From Candolleomyces eurysporus (lineage: Eukaryota; Basidiomycota; Agaricomycetes; Agaricales; Psathyrellaceae), in NCBI GenBank assembly GCA_027579435.1, contig JANBPK010001177.1:1-14041 (forward strand): a stretch of DNA of 14,041 bases, written 5' to 3'. The position numbers and the translations under genes were made by a program. The first letter of the stretch is position 1, and every line of letters begins with the position of its first letter. The notes beneath the pieces were generated by a model. That model had not been told where the DNA came from. It made no database searches and was given only the letters and a program-made list of their open reading frames with translations. Positions 1 through 8,653 of the stretch are shown here, in pieces.

Positions 1-135
1 GAAGCCGGAGATTGAGGTACAGGAACAGGTACTGGTGGCTTCGGACATGATGTATATGCCGTCCTAGCCGTTTCAGTACGTGGCGAACTCGCGCCCGAAG
101 GTACCTCATGATGAGGCTCGTCCTCCCAGCCCTGA
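1..135 (-). other. 3' flank / UTR of calpain A
   Basis: Sequence after the TAA of calpain A up to the window edge. No further gene, no AATAAA signal on the coding strand and no repeat was seen. Confidence 0.4.
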
Positions 136-2780
136 TTAGCCGTTCGCATTGCCCGGCCACCGTGATTGGGGTAGTGTGTCTGGGCNGGGGGGGTAGTACA
201 TCTGGGGAGGAGGAGGCTGCTTGAGATAGCCCGGTGCCATCTGTGGGACCATCTGCGGATTATACATATACGGTGCTGCTGGGGGTTGTACCATTGGGTG
301 GAAGTTCGCAGCTTGAGTTGGGGGTTGAGTGTTTTGCGGCTTGGACCTCGCTATCACAGTTTGCGTAGTTGTGGTAGTGGAGACTGTTAAACTGTCGCTA
401 CCGCCCGATATCTCGTGTCCGTAGGTCTTCAGCGCGTTGATGGCACTTTTGTTCTCCTCGGGTAAACCTCCAGCTAAGATCTCAGCCGCCGATTTAACAG
501 TATATTTCTCGCTGACAGGATGGTATAAGGTCAGTAGGGACTCGAGAGGGAACATGTCTTTCGAACACCTACTCGGGCTTGTAATCTAGGGGTAACGAGA
601 TGAGCTTCGAAGGTGCGTTATGGAGCTATTACTCACTGGCTGCGATTGACCAGCTTTGAGCACGTTGGGTCATTGCCCTGAGCAATTTACGACGATCCCA
701 ACCGGACTCAACCCCTCTCCTGAAGTAATCCTATGTTCAACAGTGGTTAAATTACCGCCCTAACACTTAACGACCGTTGCTGACCTTGTCTCGCTGTATG
801 AGCGGCTCTAGCCGAGGCTGAAAAGGGGTTACAAATCCTGATCTGACTAGACAGTAAGACGTGAGTACTCACCAAAACGGTGTAATTGCCTGGCTCGAGT
901 TCAAGTTCAAGGGAGACACTTCGAGTGTAGAAAAAGGAGTATGAAGATTCTGCAATGATCTCCGACTCCCCTTCTTTTGTTAAAACAAAGTCCATATTCC
1001 AGAGATAGGCCCCTTGTATATCTTTAAAGAATCGAGGAGCGACTTTGGTGAAAGATATGACCGTACGGGCGGCAGTGGAAAGGGAAAATGAAACTGTAGC
1101 GACCGGTATGAGCAAGACAAGATTTTTGGGAGAGAGCAAGGTTCTTACAGCTGAAATCCCCATAGTTCCAGGGTGCCACGTCCGGCTTCTCTGGCAAAAA
1201 TAGCCACTGAGAAGAGAGCTTCCAGGATTCGTCGAAGATGAGAGTTCTTTGGATCTCTTGCCATGTGGTCAAAAAATCGCTATCTGCCAGATCATTAGTA
1301 TATTGTTTTATTCGCCCGGCATATAGACTCACATTCCATGACGAATTGCCCATTTGACGAGAAATCATGTCCCAGCTCGGGAAGAGCCTCTCGCCACTTT
1401 CCTGTCCATTCCTTCGAACCATCAGACCAAGGTCCTTTCCAGCTAGGCTCGCCCCAGGGATCTCGGATGACAACAAAGCGTTTTCCATGAATTTCAACAG
1501 CTCGCACAACAGAATGTGAGAGGTTTGCAACCAAGCCTTCTTGGATGGTGCTCTTCAGTGGTTGGACAAGCCCTCCGTCGCCTGATTTAAACCACACCGC
1601 GAAAACTCGGTCTTTGTTGGCGTAAAGTAGCTCATCTTTCCAGAATTTATCGGCGTCTAGGATATCCTGGGACGTCATTAATGTCGATCCAGTTTCAACA
1701 ATGGTAGAGATCAACGTACTTTGCACAAAATCGTCGTCGACACGCCACTGGATTTCAAAGTTAATAATTCTTCCTTTTCAGTCTGGAATTTACCGCACAT
1801 ACCCAGTTATATCTTCCAGAGCATCACAAGTCCTCCCATACATCACCGAAGCATAGTCTCCATTAAACTTCGCGAACGCCTTCTCCACAAGAGGAACCCA
1901 CGTTTCCCCTGTCTTGCCTGCCTTCGCGAAGTACAGAGAGTCAATGGCGGCTCTGGCAGACGCATTAAATTCAGCTTTGTCGTAATCGTATAGCTCCTTC
2001 TCAGGAGTGGTGAGCATTTCGAACTTGGGTATTCGGGTGAAGACGATGCTAGCGGAGTGAGATCAGTTAGCTCATGCGAAAAGAAGGTAGATCAACTCCA
2101 ACGCACTCGTCCACCACGACTGGGACCCAGTAACAGTCCCGATAGAATAGGAACCCATAGACTCCAATTTCTTCGTCTCTCTGTGTAGGCAGTCGAGCGC
2201 TAACAGTTAGCCTGCTTTAGATGAGCCACACGGAGCTCAAGAACTCACTGCAACACACAACTCCCAAACCAACTCTTCCTTGGACGTCAGACCAGAAAGC
2301 GCCGAAACAAAGTAACAATCCTCCACTGCACCCTGAACGACCTCAGCCGCTCTCTTCCCTCCACTATAGAACACAGGGTTGTTATTGGTCAACTCTGTGA
2401 TCCTCCTAGTGTCCTGAGGAACGAAGGACTTTGACTCGGTGAGGTTATGCAGGCAACGACTACGGTCGTTCTCAACATCAAACTCGATATCCCTGCAGAC
2501 AAGCATCATGAATGAAGAACGTGGCGTAAACAAACCCGAGTCCGTGAGCTTACCTGAATCTCCTGTTCTTCCTCCGACACTGAGCCACAATACGCTCCAC
2601 CATCGCTTTACATTGCGCGATAGCCTTCTTCTTCTCTTCATAGATCGACACACCAAGCTGGTACTGCGCATAAGTCACCGTGTTGCTCGATGAAGTCGTG
2701 ACCTGCGGTGGTGGAGCAGCAGCGGCCACAGGATATCCTGGAGGGGGATTAGAAGACGAGTGAGTTGCCGTCCCGTTCAT
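136..2780 (-). CDS. Calpain-like cysteine protease paralogue A (probable pseudoprotease), 12 exons, 674 aa
   Basis: Exons (minus, 5'->3'): 2780-2554, 2492-2249, 2180-2107, 2048-1803, 1747-1720, 1666-1333, 1283-1149, 1093-873, 817-785, 730-637, 585-573, 511-136. All junctions are GT-AG and the sum (2025 nt) is in frame to TAA at 138-136. The ATG at 2780 is preferred because it has A at -3 and gives a first exon as long as that of paralogue B; the open frame upstream begins only with GTG. Order: disordered Ala/Pro/Ser N-terminus (1-37), Cys-containing helical segment (about 48-76), protease subdomain PC1 (77-264), PC2 (265-385), beta-sandwich C2-like domain (about 430-520), and a Thr run followed by a Pro/Gln/Met/Tyr-rich tail (about 580-674). 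Gln129 and Cys135 (QGAVEDCYF) are kept. The His column holds Leu322 (NLSHSVV) and the Asn column holds Asp342 (IRDPWG), so classical calpain activity is doubtful. The family cleaves proteins in the cytosol; what this member does is unknown. Confidence 0.92.
573..585 (-). other. 13-nt micro-exon of calpain A
   Basis: Exon 11 of 12 is 13 bases, ATTACAAGCCCGA, between acceptor CCCTAG (590-585 side) and donor GTAGGT (572). With split codons on both sides it encodes N-Y-K-P-D. Paralogue B has an exon of the same length and phase at the same place (10900-10912), which supports the call despite its size. Confidence 0.85.
785..817 (-). other. 33-nt exon of calpain A created by a paralogue-specific intron
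   Basis: Encodes PRLEPLIQRDK and lies between intron 818-872 and intron 731-784, both phase 0 at this exon. Exons 1093-873 (221 nt) and 817-785 (33 nt) together equal the single 254-nt exon 10445-10698 of paralogue B. The peptide aligns without gaps to [11 protein letters not shown] of B. Confidence 0.85.
1720..1747 (-). other. 28-nt exon of calpain A created by a paralogue-specific intron
   Basis: Encodes GVSTTILCK directly after the split Gly codon of the conserved TGG motif. The following 53-base intron (1667-1719, GTACGT...CCCAG) is absent from paralogue B, where the same stretch (GVSTVLQSK) runs on without a break into DILD. Confidence 0.87.
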
Positions 2781-2997
2781 CGTTCTTGGAGCAGTGTGGT
2801 TTCCGGGGAGAAAGGAATGGGGAAATGAGTAGTCGTCTATATCAATCACCAGCTAAGTACCTCCGTTATTATAACGGCGCGCGCTTCCTTGCACAGCAAC
2901 GATGCTTTTTTGAGCCCGTGGTGCCAATCACCTGGAGACGGGCACAGAGTGGGTTATCAGCCTCGTGAGGCTTCTGCGGCAATATTCACAGCACCCG

Positions 2998-3012
2998 AGG
3001 ACTCTGAGTCCT
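2998..3012. repeat. Inverted repeat, 7-bp arms around one base
   Basis: AGGACTC-T-GAGTCCT, perfect arms. It is followed directly by two overlapping 8-bp palindromes, CCTTAAGG (3011-3018) and AAGGCCTT (3015-3022). A weaker hairpin, AGCCTC-GT-GAGGCT, lies just upstream at about 2959-2972. Possible transcription-factor site in the calpain A promoter; function is inferred from position and symmetry only. Confidence 0.45.
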
Positions 3013-3067
3013 TAAGGCCTTATTCCTTGATTAGACGATGGGATGAGGTGACTCGTGCATTTTATCA

Positions 3068-3086
3068 AAAAGAACATTGTTCTTTT
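3068..3086. repeat. Inverted repeat, perfect 9-bp arms around one base
   Basis: AAAAGAACA-T-TGTTCTTTT lies about 290 bp upstream of the calpain A start codon. Two half-sites facing each other across one base suggest a site for a dimeric regulator. The half-site AGAACA resembles known dimer sites in other eukaryotes, but no fungal factor is assigned. Confidence 0.5.
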
Positions 3087-3721
3087 GGCAGGCTCGGGCT
3101 GAGAAGAAGAGTTGGTCAAACGCTCAAACCACGAGGAGTCTCCTGCGTCTACACACCTTGAATTTGTAAGCCTGGAACAAGTCATTAAGTCTGGACTGAC
3201 TTGAATAAGCGCCTCTCCCGCAGTGACAAGCATCGGGGTCATTATCCAAATGCATCCCGCTCGTCATCAGGGGTCACAGTGGCGTCTCCACCACAACAAG
3301 CCCTCACAGACCGCCGCCCCAGATCCGGAGCTCGTCCCCCTGATCAATGTGCTAATTATGAACCCACGAGCGTCGAGGGCTCATCGATTCAAAAATAAAG
3401 TTCTGTTCGAGAAAGCAACAGTTGAATAACATCCGGCTGATCTTATACCTCGAGGCTAGTCAAGTGCTCACCGGGAAGCTTGTAAAGAGTCAATAAGGAA
3501 CCAATTTAACGGGATTATTCTCAGACCGTTGCCTTGACCGTAAACATCGGAGCACGACGCCCAAGAGTAGGCAATCGGTGAAGCCCCCTGCCGATAAGGT
3601 AACAGGGAGAGTTGGGTGTTTGACTGAATGGGTTCTGGAATCTTGCGCTTCCGGTTATAGTCACATTGACTAGTCGACCCGCTATGAAGCCAAGTCAATA
3701 GAAATGACCTGATCACAGTTG

Positions 3722-4361
3722 GTGTTTTGGCTTTTATTCATATTTAGATAATACAGTAAGTACGAACGATGCCAATGAAAGTGACAATGATAAAATGTAT
3801 GTGATCGATATGTATGTACAGCTTGTAGGGTATGTATTGTGCCACGAGAAGAGAGAGAGAGGGAGTAGACCAGAAAGNAAAGACGATTGGAGCAAGTGAA
3901 TGTTAGCGATTCGATCGAGCAAGCCGAGCTATACTTAGTGTAAAGTGGGCGCAAAGATATATGACCAAGAGAAGGATGAGAAAGAGGAAGGAAACGAAGG
4001 GAAGGAGCGAGACGAGAACCTGTATGCCCGCATAAAGACGTGGAATATCCACAAATGAAGATCAAGCAAGCAGGCAAGTGAGAGTGTATGTACACGTATA
4101 TAACGTAGACGACGACGATAAACGGGGAAAAGGAGCACAAAAAAGAACGGGGGAGGCGATAATGATATTCTCCAAAGCAGGAGCAAACAAAATGCAATGC
4201 ACGAACGAATGAGCAGCAAGAACGGAAGAGACGCAAGTCGGAGGAGTCAGAGCGTACGAGGCGAGGAAAAGGTGGCGCAGCGAAAGGTACACACGGAAAG
4301 TAAGGTAGCCCACCCTAACAGAGGGGTCCGACGGGGACGGTGTTGGGAGCACAACCCAGTC
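3722..4361 (-). other. Likely 3' UTR of the Opi1-family gene
   Basis: Strongly pyrimidine-rich on the minus strand (for example a CT repeat near 3847-3862) and immediately downstream of the TAA of the Opi1-family gene. The long open frames here are low-complexity Ser/Leu/Phe/Tyr strings with several overlapping frames open at once, as expected from a CT-rich UTR and not a gene. An AATAAA signal lies near its far end. Confidence 0.45.
3733..3738 (-). terminator. Candidate polyadenylation signal AATAAA for the Opi1-family transcript
   Basis: Canonical AATAAA on the minus strand about 625 bases after the stop codon at 4364-4362. Fungal genes often do without this hexamer, so the assignment rests on position and exact match only. 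Confidence 0.3.
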
Positions 4362-7098
4362 TTATACCGGGTCCACCTCCATCTTACTCTCCCTCCCAAC
4401 CAACTCACTCCCATCATCCACGCCCACAATCCTAACCTCCCCAACACCCTGTTCAGCAGGTTTTCCAGCCCCAGCATCCTGCAACATTTCATCCACGTCA
4501 GGCAACTCGGCCCTAACGCTCTTCGGCGTGTTGTACCTCGACGAAAGTGTCATCGACGCAATGTTCGGGAACCCAGGCGGACTGGACGTCATACTACTAC
4601 TCCCATCCCCCTGATACACCGCTGTATTCATAGGCGTGAAAGCGCCCACGGGTGTAGATGGGATACTGGAGTTCCAGGCTGTTGAGGCCCCGGAGAAGAA
4701 GGGTGAAGGTGGCATGTCATCGCTGAACTGGGAGCTGCTGTTTCGTCTGTGTCGACGACGTTCAAGGCTTGGTGGGAGTTCAAAGGTACCTTCGGGAAGA
4801 GGGTGCTCTTCTCCGCCCTCGGTGCCTTCTTGGGCGGCTCGTTGGAGGCCGACTGTCCGAAGCCTCGCAATCCAACTATAAAAGAAGACGATGTGATGTT
4901 GATCAGTCAAGGATGGTTCAAAGAGAGAAAAGAAGAAGACACACAGTTCAGCCCGATCCAAACTATCCTTCACAACCCCAGTAACACCACGCATCATATC
5001 CAAACTCTCCGTCGCAAGACTCAAAATCCTCTGTGCTGCAACGATAGCTGCGCCATGCGAAACCTGCTGAGGCTGACCCTGCCCCTGCTGCTGCTGCCCA
5101 TCCCCACCACTCTCCCCTAACCTCGCATGGGTCGACGGGTACGCAACCGCAAGTGTAGCTCGTGAAAGCCTCGGCGAGCCAGCGGGGGACGCAACAGCCG
5201 ACGAAGCCCCCGACTTCAGAGGCGAGTTGGGGTCTAGAGCCGACGATGATGACGCTGCTGCTGTACCCCTCTCGCCGCGGTGTACGTTCCGCCTCTGGTG
5301 TCCACTCCGCCTTGCACTCCCAGCAGCACCAGACGCAGCAGCAGTCACCGAGTCCCTCTCAGCTACAATAACACCAGCTTGAGTGGCCCCATTGTGACCG
5401 GTACTCGTAGCTGACGCTTTGGAGGCCCAACGTTGTGGGAGTTTGAGAATGAATCCACGGACTGTGTTTCGAGCGGGTTCGGGGAGTGCGCCGCCTGCGT
5501 ATTTGCTGACGACATCCACGACCTGTCGGACAGTTTGCACAATGTCTTTCCGGACTTCTGTCAACTTGCGCATGTGTTCTTCGGATATGGGGTTGGGTCT
5601 GCGAGCGTGTGCTGGGGCATCAGGAGGGTATTCTTGTAGGCTCGCAGTGAATTCTCGTAGGATGAGGATTTGGGCGTCGATGTGTGCAGTTGCATACTGG
5701 AGAGGGAAGCGAATCAGATATAATGTGATAAAATACGCAGAAATCACGCTGGACACTCACCTGAAGCCACTGCAGCACATACTTGAGCCTCCGCATGCTA
5801 TCTTCGCTTAGCGCAGCACTAAGCCCGCCCGCCTCAAGAAGTACCGCCTGCCACCGACTCCGCTGCGCTACTTGCTGCTCATTTTGGGAATCACCGTTCG
5901 CTTCGACGTCCGCNGCGACAATACTGCGGCTGTANTGAGAACGCGAATGGTTGCTATCGTCCGCTCCGGATGGCGTCGGCGCCAACGCCACTTGCTCGTC
6001 GTTCCTTGACGATGACGACGATGGCCCACCCCCACCACCAAATGAGCTCGTCGCTATTGGTCGCTGTCGCATCAGTCTCGGCAAAGAAGCACGGGCGGCA
6101 ATTTAGACACTTACAGTCAATCCAACTGGGTATCCCGCGTTCTGCACTGTCTTTCCAACCTCGCCTCGAGCGGATATCGGAGGATGTTGAGAGTTGTGTG
6201 GTTACGCTTCGGCTGAGACTTGACTGGCTGTCGGAGTCGTCGAGAGCGGATCCGTCGAGTGTTTTTCGCGTGGCGCTGGTCCGACCTNGTTCATTCCCGA
6301 CGTTGGATTGNGAGTCGACGNNNGGCCGTTGAGAGGAAGATTCGCCGGCTGAGGGNCGTCGGTATCGATCAAGCTAGAGTNATAGAAGATAAGCAATGAA
6401 ATTTGAATAAAATGAATGACAACAACAGCACGTCGTGAGGGTCGGAAGGAATGAACAAGCGGTGAACGTGGGCGTCGGGCTCNAAAATTGATCCCAAGCC
6501 GCCTCGGGATTCATACACGGAATGTGGAAGCAAAAATGTGAAAAGTGTACGCACTCGGTCCAATTGCCTGCAAGCAAATTCATCCAACTGGTTGACATCG
6601 ACTGGGAGACGGTCGATAACAGGTCTCGAGAGCGTTCTGACGCTGGACTCGACCAGGTCGGCGCCGTACTAAAATAAACCATTAGAATCACATGTTACGA
6701 GATATCAGTCAAAGCGATAGCTTACTTTGACAACTCGAGATGAGGCTTTTCCTTGTTCGTAGACGGTGAGGGCTGACTTGAGGAGGGGGATACTGGTCAT
6801 TCTGGAGACNAAGGCTGGAGAACTCGGTGAAGGCTCGGTCTGGGACTCTGAACGCTGTGACGAGGTGGAGGCTTGGGGCGTCGAAGGGGTATTGCTAGTT
6901 GATGNAGGGGATATCGAGGAAGACTGGGATTTGCGATTCACTATATTGGAATGTGAATCTGCGACCATCGATAAAAGGCATAGTAGACGCACGTTCTGGG
7001 CGAAGAGAGCCATTTCTCATGTCGTCGAGGGCCCTGACTGCAATTCTGACGCTCTCGTCTTCGTCGTCGAGGGTGGTGAGGGACATGCGGCGGTCCAT
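4362..7098 (-). CDS. Opi1-family transcriptional regulator, 7 exons, 750 aa
   Basis: Exons (minus): 7098-6993, 6940-6726, 6668-6555, 6373-6115, 6053-5761, 5696-4945, 4875-4362; 2253 nt, in frame to TAA at 4364. The Opi1 domain is in blocks: DEDESVRIAVRALDDM near the N-terminus; SIPLLKSALTVYEQGKASSR (about 83-104) followed by YGADLVESS, PVIDRLPVDVNQLDEF and ACRQLDR (108-145); then VVDVVSKYAGGALPEP and FILKLPQRWASKA (about 390-425); then LATESLDMMRGVTGVVKDSL and RLRTVGLQR (about 550-590). Low-complexity Ser, Gln and Ala linkers separate them. In Saccharomyces, Opi1 represses INO1-type phospholipid genes and is held at the ER by phosphatidic acid; the role in basidiomycetes is inferred from the domain. 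The start is the first ATG of the open frame (the frame upstream opens only with TTG). For intron 1 I chose acceptor ATATAG (52-base intron); TCGCAG would leave only 34 bases. Intron 3 (181 bases) is unusually long for this window. Confidence 0.92.
4876..4944 (-). other. Stop-free, frame-preserving intron in the Opi1-family gene
   Basis: The 69-base intron (GTGTGT...TATAG) contains no in-frame stop and is a multiple of three. Removing it restores the Opi1 sequence DRAE-LWIARLRTVG; retaining it would insert 23 residues rich in Phe (starting CVFFFSLF) inside the last conserved block. I treat it as an intron because the spliced form matches the family. Confidence 0.75.
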
Positions 7099-7181
7099 GG
7101 TCGTCGTCGTCGTCGGTACGACGGTGAAGAGGCGAAATGAGGGCCTCAATTGAATAGCGCATGCTTTACGCGGTCGACACT

Positions 7182-7189
7182 TTCATGTG
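7182..7189 (+). promoter_or_regulatory. Candidate inositol/choline-responsive element (TTCATGTG) 84 bp upstream of the Opi1-family start
   Basis: TTCATGTG matches the core TTCAYRTG of the yeast ICRE. Read as CATGTGAATG (7184-7193), it matches the UASINO consensus CATGTGAAAT at 8 of 10 bases. Yeast OPI1 itself is under such an element. Whether a basidiomycete uses an Ino2/Ino4-like bHLH here is unknown, and an 8-bp match can arise by chance. Confidence 0.35.
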
Positions 7190-8400
7190 AATGTCCTCGG
7201 AACAAGCAGTGACAAACAAACTGTCGTAGNTAGGCGCTCGCGCTGCCCGCACATGACCCTCTCCGTACAGACGCACGTTCTCTTCAACGTCGACGACGAN
7301 GACCAGCAGACCGTCGAGTGCGTCAGCCTACCAAATGGGCACCCTTCCAGGTCGTTCCTACGCGAAACAGACCATGAACTTTACCAGAAATTGCTTATTC
7401 GCCACAATCACAGGCTGGGCTCCGACTCCCTTGGGGCGGAGAAATCGGCGTGCATATGAAATTCAGTTTGGTCTAGGGTGTAGCTGGTCCCTCGTGAATG
7501 CTCCAGNTGCGAGTATGGGGCTCATGAGGTCCTTACCTTCTATAAGCTCCCTTGCACGGTGATGCTTGTCGGAGACCTCAGTTCCAATTCTTTGGGGTTG
7601 CTCCACGTGCCTNTCTTCGTCCAGTGCAATGCTTCTGAAGGCTTTATAGGCAAGAAATGCCCAGCGATGGATTCTGGTCATCGCGCAGCCAGAATTTCTC
7701 CAAGAAGGCACGATTCTTGATACGCCAATTGAAAGCCCGCTATTGGCTTCCTTTCCTGTTTCTTTGCTGGTCATTACCGTCTCATGATAGGTCATGATAG
7801 AGTNCGCGTAAAATNCAGCATANTAGCTCCCTTTGACCATTGACGGTAGTGGTCGGGAAGAANGAGTGAACGGCCGTGAGGGTAACGCGCGAGCCTTAAT
7901 TGGGTGGCACGTGCTGGGAACCTTTTACCGCGGCTTGTCGCGGCCGTCCGAAGCGACCAAGTTTTGACCAAGTCGACAACATCTAACTGCGAGCTCGAGA
8001 AAGAAAGGTATTCCAGAGTCCCATTCTGCTCTAGAGCTTTCAAGATCAACTCTGGCAGTACGACGTCGACCTCAATCGAACCTCTGAATCCTATCCTGCA
8101 AACTANCGCCTTCGCGAATATTAATGTGACGATTGGGATAATAATTTAGTGACTGAGATGAATTGGTCACCTGGGTATGATGGATCCTCCAATTTGGCGT
8201 CCGAGGGGCCCAGCTGCTGGGCGCTGATGTTATTGTCGTTACTTACCAGCAGTGACTGGATTCTGATCCAGCGCTGACAGCTCCCGAGCTTCCTGGAGTC
8301 TTAGAATCCACAGCAGGCGCCTTGTCCTATCTATAAGCTGGTATGGGCTCTCTATAAGNTCATGCTTGATCGCTAATATTGATCATANTTTGCTCAGAGC
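7190..8400. other. Divergent intergenic region between the Opi1-family gene and calpain B
   Basis: No gene was found that I can support. It holds two CACGTG E-boxes (near 7602 and 7908), three copies of CTATAAGCT (about 7541, 8331 and 8352, the last with an N), many N calls, and one possible broken minus-strand reading frame listed separately. Confidence 0.4.
7463..8149 (-). pseudogene. Possible decayed or mis-sequenced coding stretch, unidentified
   Basis: Two minus-strand open frames meet end to end, about 8149-7792 and 7840-7463, and would need one frameshift near 7800-7825, where three N calls lie. The first contains Leu-rich text (ELILKALEQNGTLEYLSFSS, then LDVVDLVKTW); the second reads as ordinary mixed-composition protein. 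Neither has a good ATG start and I do not recognise a family. Chance open frames in intergenic DNA are the main alternative. Confidence 0.2.
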
Positions 8401-8403
8401 TGC

Positions 8404-8411
8404 TATATATA
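8404..8411 (+). promoter_or_regulatory. TATA-like element (TATATATA) with adjacent TGAGTCA, upstream of calpain B
   Basis: TATATATA lies 243 bp before the calpain B ATG, and a perfect Gcn4/AP-1 type site TGAGTCA follows at 8413-8419. Using this TATA would give a long 5' leader of roughly 200 bases. An activator site directly downstream of a TATA box would be unusual, so one of the two may be fortuitous. Confidence 0.3.
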
Positions 8412-8568
8412 CTGAGTCAAACGATTCATTCCATTTCCACGTAAAGGGAACAGCACAGGGAACCGTAGCACGGGCGGGAACACGAGGAGCACAGCTCAAC
8501 CGACGCCATCAAACACGCCTAAGCGCCCTGGTCGATTCGGGCGATTTGTATACACNNGGGCGCACACA

Positions 8569-8576
8569 TATTTAAA
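8569..8576 (+). promoter_or_regulatory. Candidate proximal TATA box (TATTTAAA) of calpain B
   Basis: TATTTAAA lies 78 bp upstream of the ATG at 8654. It is followed by a pyrimidine-rich stretch (about 8590-8650, including CTCTCTCTCT just before the ATG), the usual look of a fungal transcription start and leader. The start context is AACTATGGCC. Confidence 0.5.
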
Positions 8577-8653
8577 GCACGACTCTAGATCTTNCTCTTG
8601 CAATCTTCGATTCTCTCCCCCACTTGATATTGATCAACCTCTCTCTCTGAACT

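Larger units (their letters stand above)
2781..3720. other. Intergenic region upstream of calpain A
   Basis: About 0.9 kb with only short, unrelated open frames (up to about 90 codons) in conflicting frames and no recognisable domain. It probably holds the promoter of calpain A (reading leftwards). Several short palindromes cluster at 2958-3086 and are listed separately. No convincing TATA box, tRNA or transposon end was seen. Confidence 0.5.

Noticed and set aside
2781..2849. N-terminal extension of calpain A (23 extra residues)
   Set aside because: The extension begins with GTG, not ATG. The ATG at 2780 gives a first exon of 227 nt, identical in length to that of paralogue B.
2889..3429. 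Plus-strand frames of 65-90 codons upstream of calpain A
   Set aside because: Short, overlapping in different frames, no recognisable domain, no splice logic linking them.
3682..4236. Open frame of 184 codons, minus strand, rich in Ser, Leu, Phe and Tyr, resembling a membrane protein
   Set aside because: The stretch is CT-rich and several overlapping minus-strand frames are open and equally low in complexity. It follows the Opi1-family stop codon and ends near an AATAAA, so a 3' UTR explains it better.
4197..5811. Several plus-strand open frames opposite the Opi1-family gene (for example 4197-4685, 4749-5120, 5419-5811)
   Set aside because: They are shadows of the spliced minus-strand gene, which has clear family motifs; the plus frames have none.
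7099..7149. N-terminal extension of the Opi1-family protein
   Set aside because: The frame upstream opens only with TTG and reads through a CGA/GAC repeat; the first ATG is at 7098.
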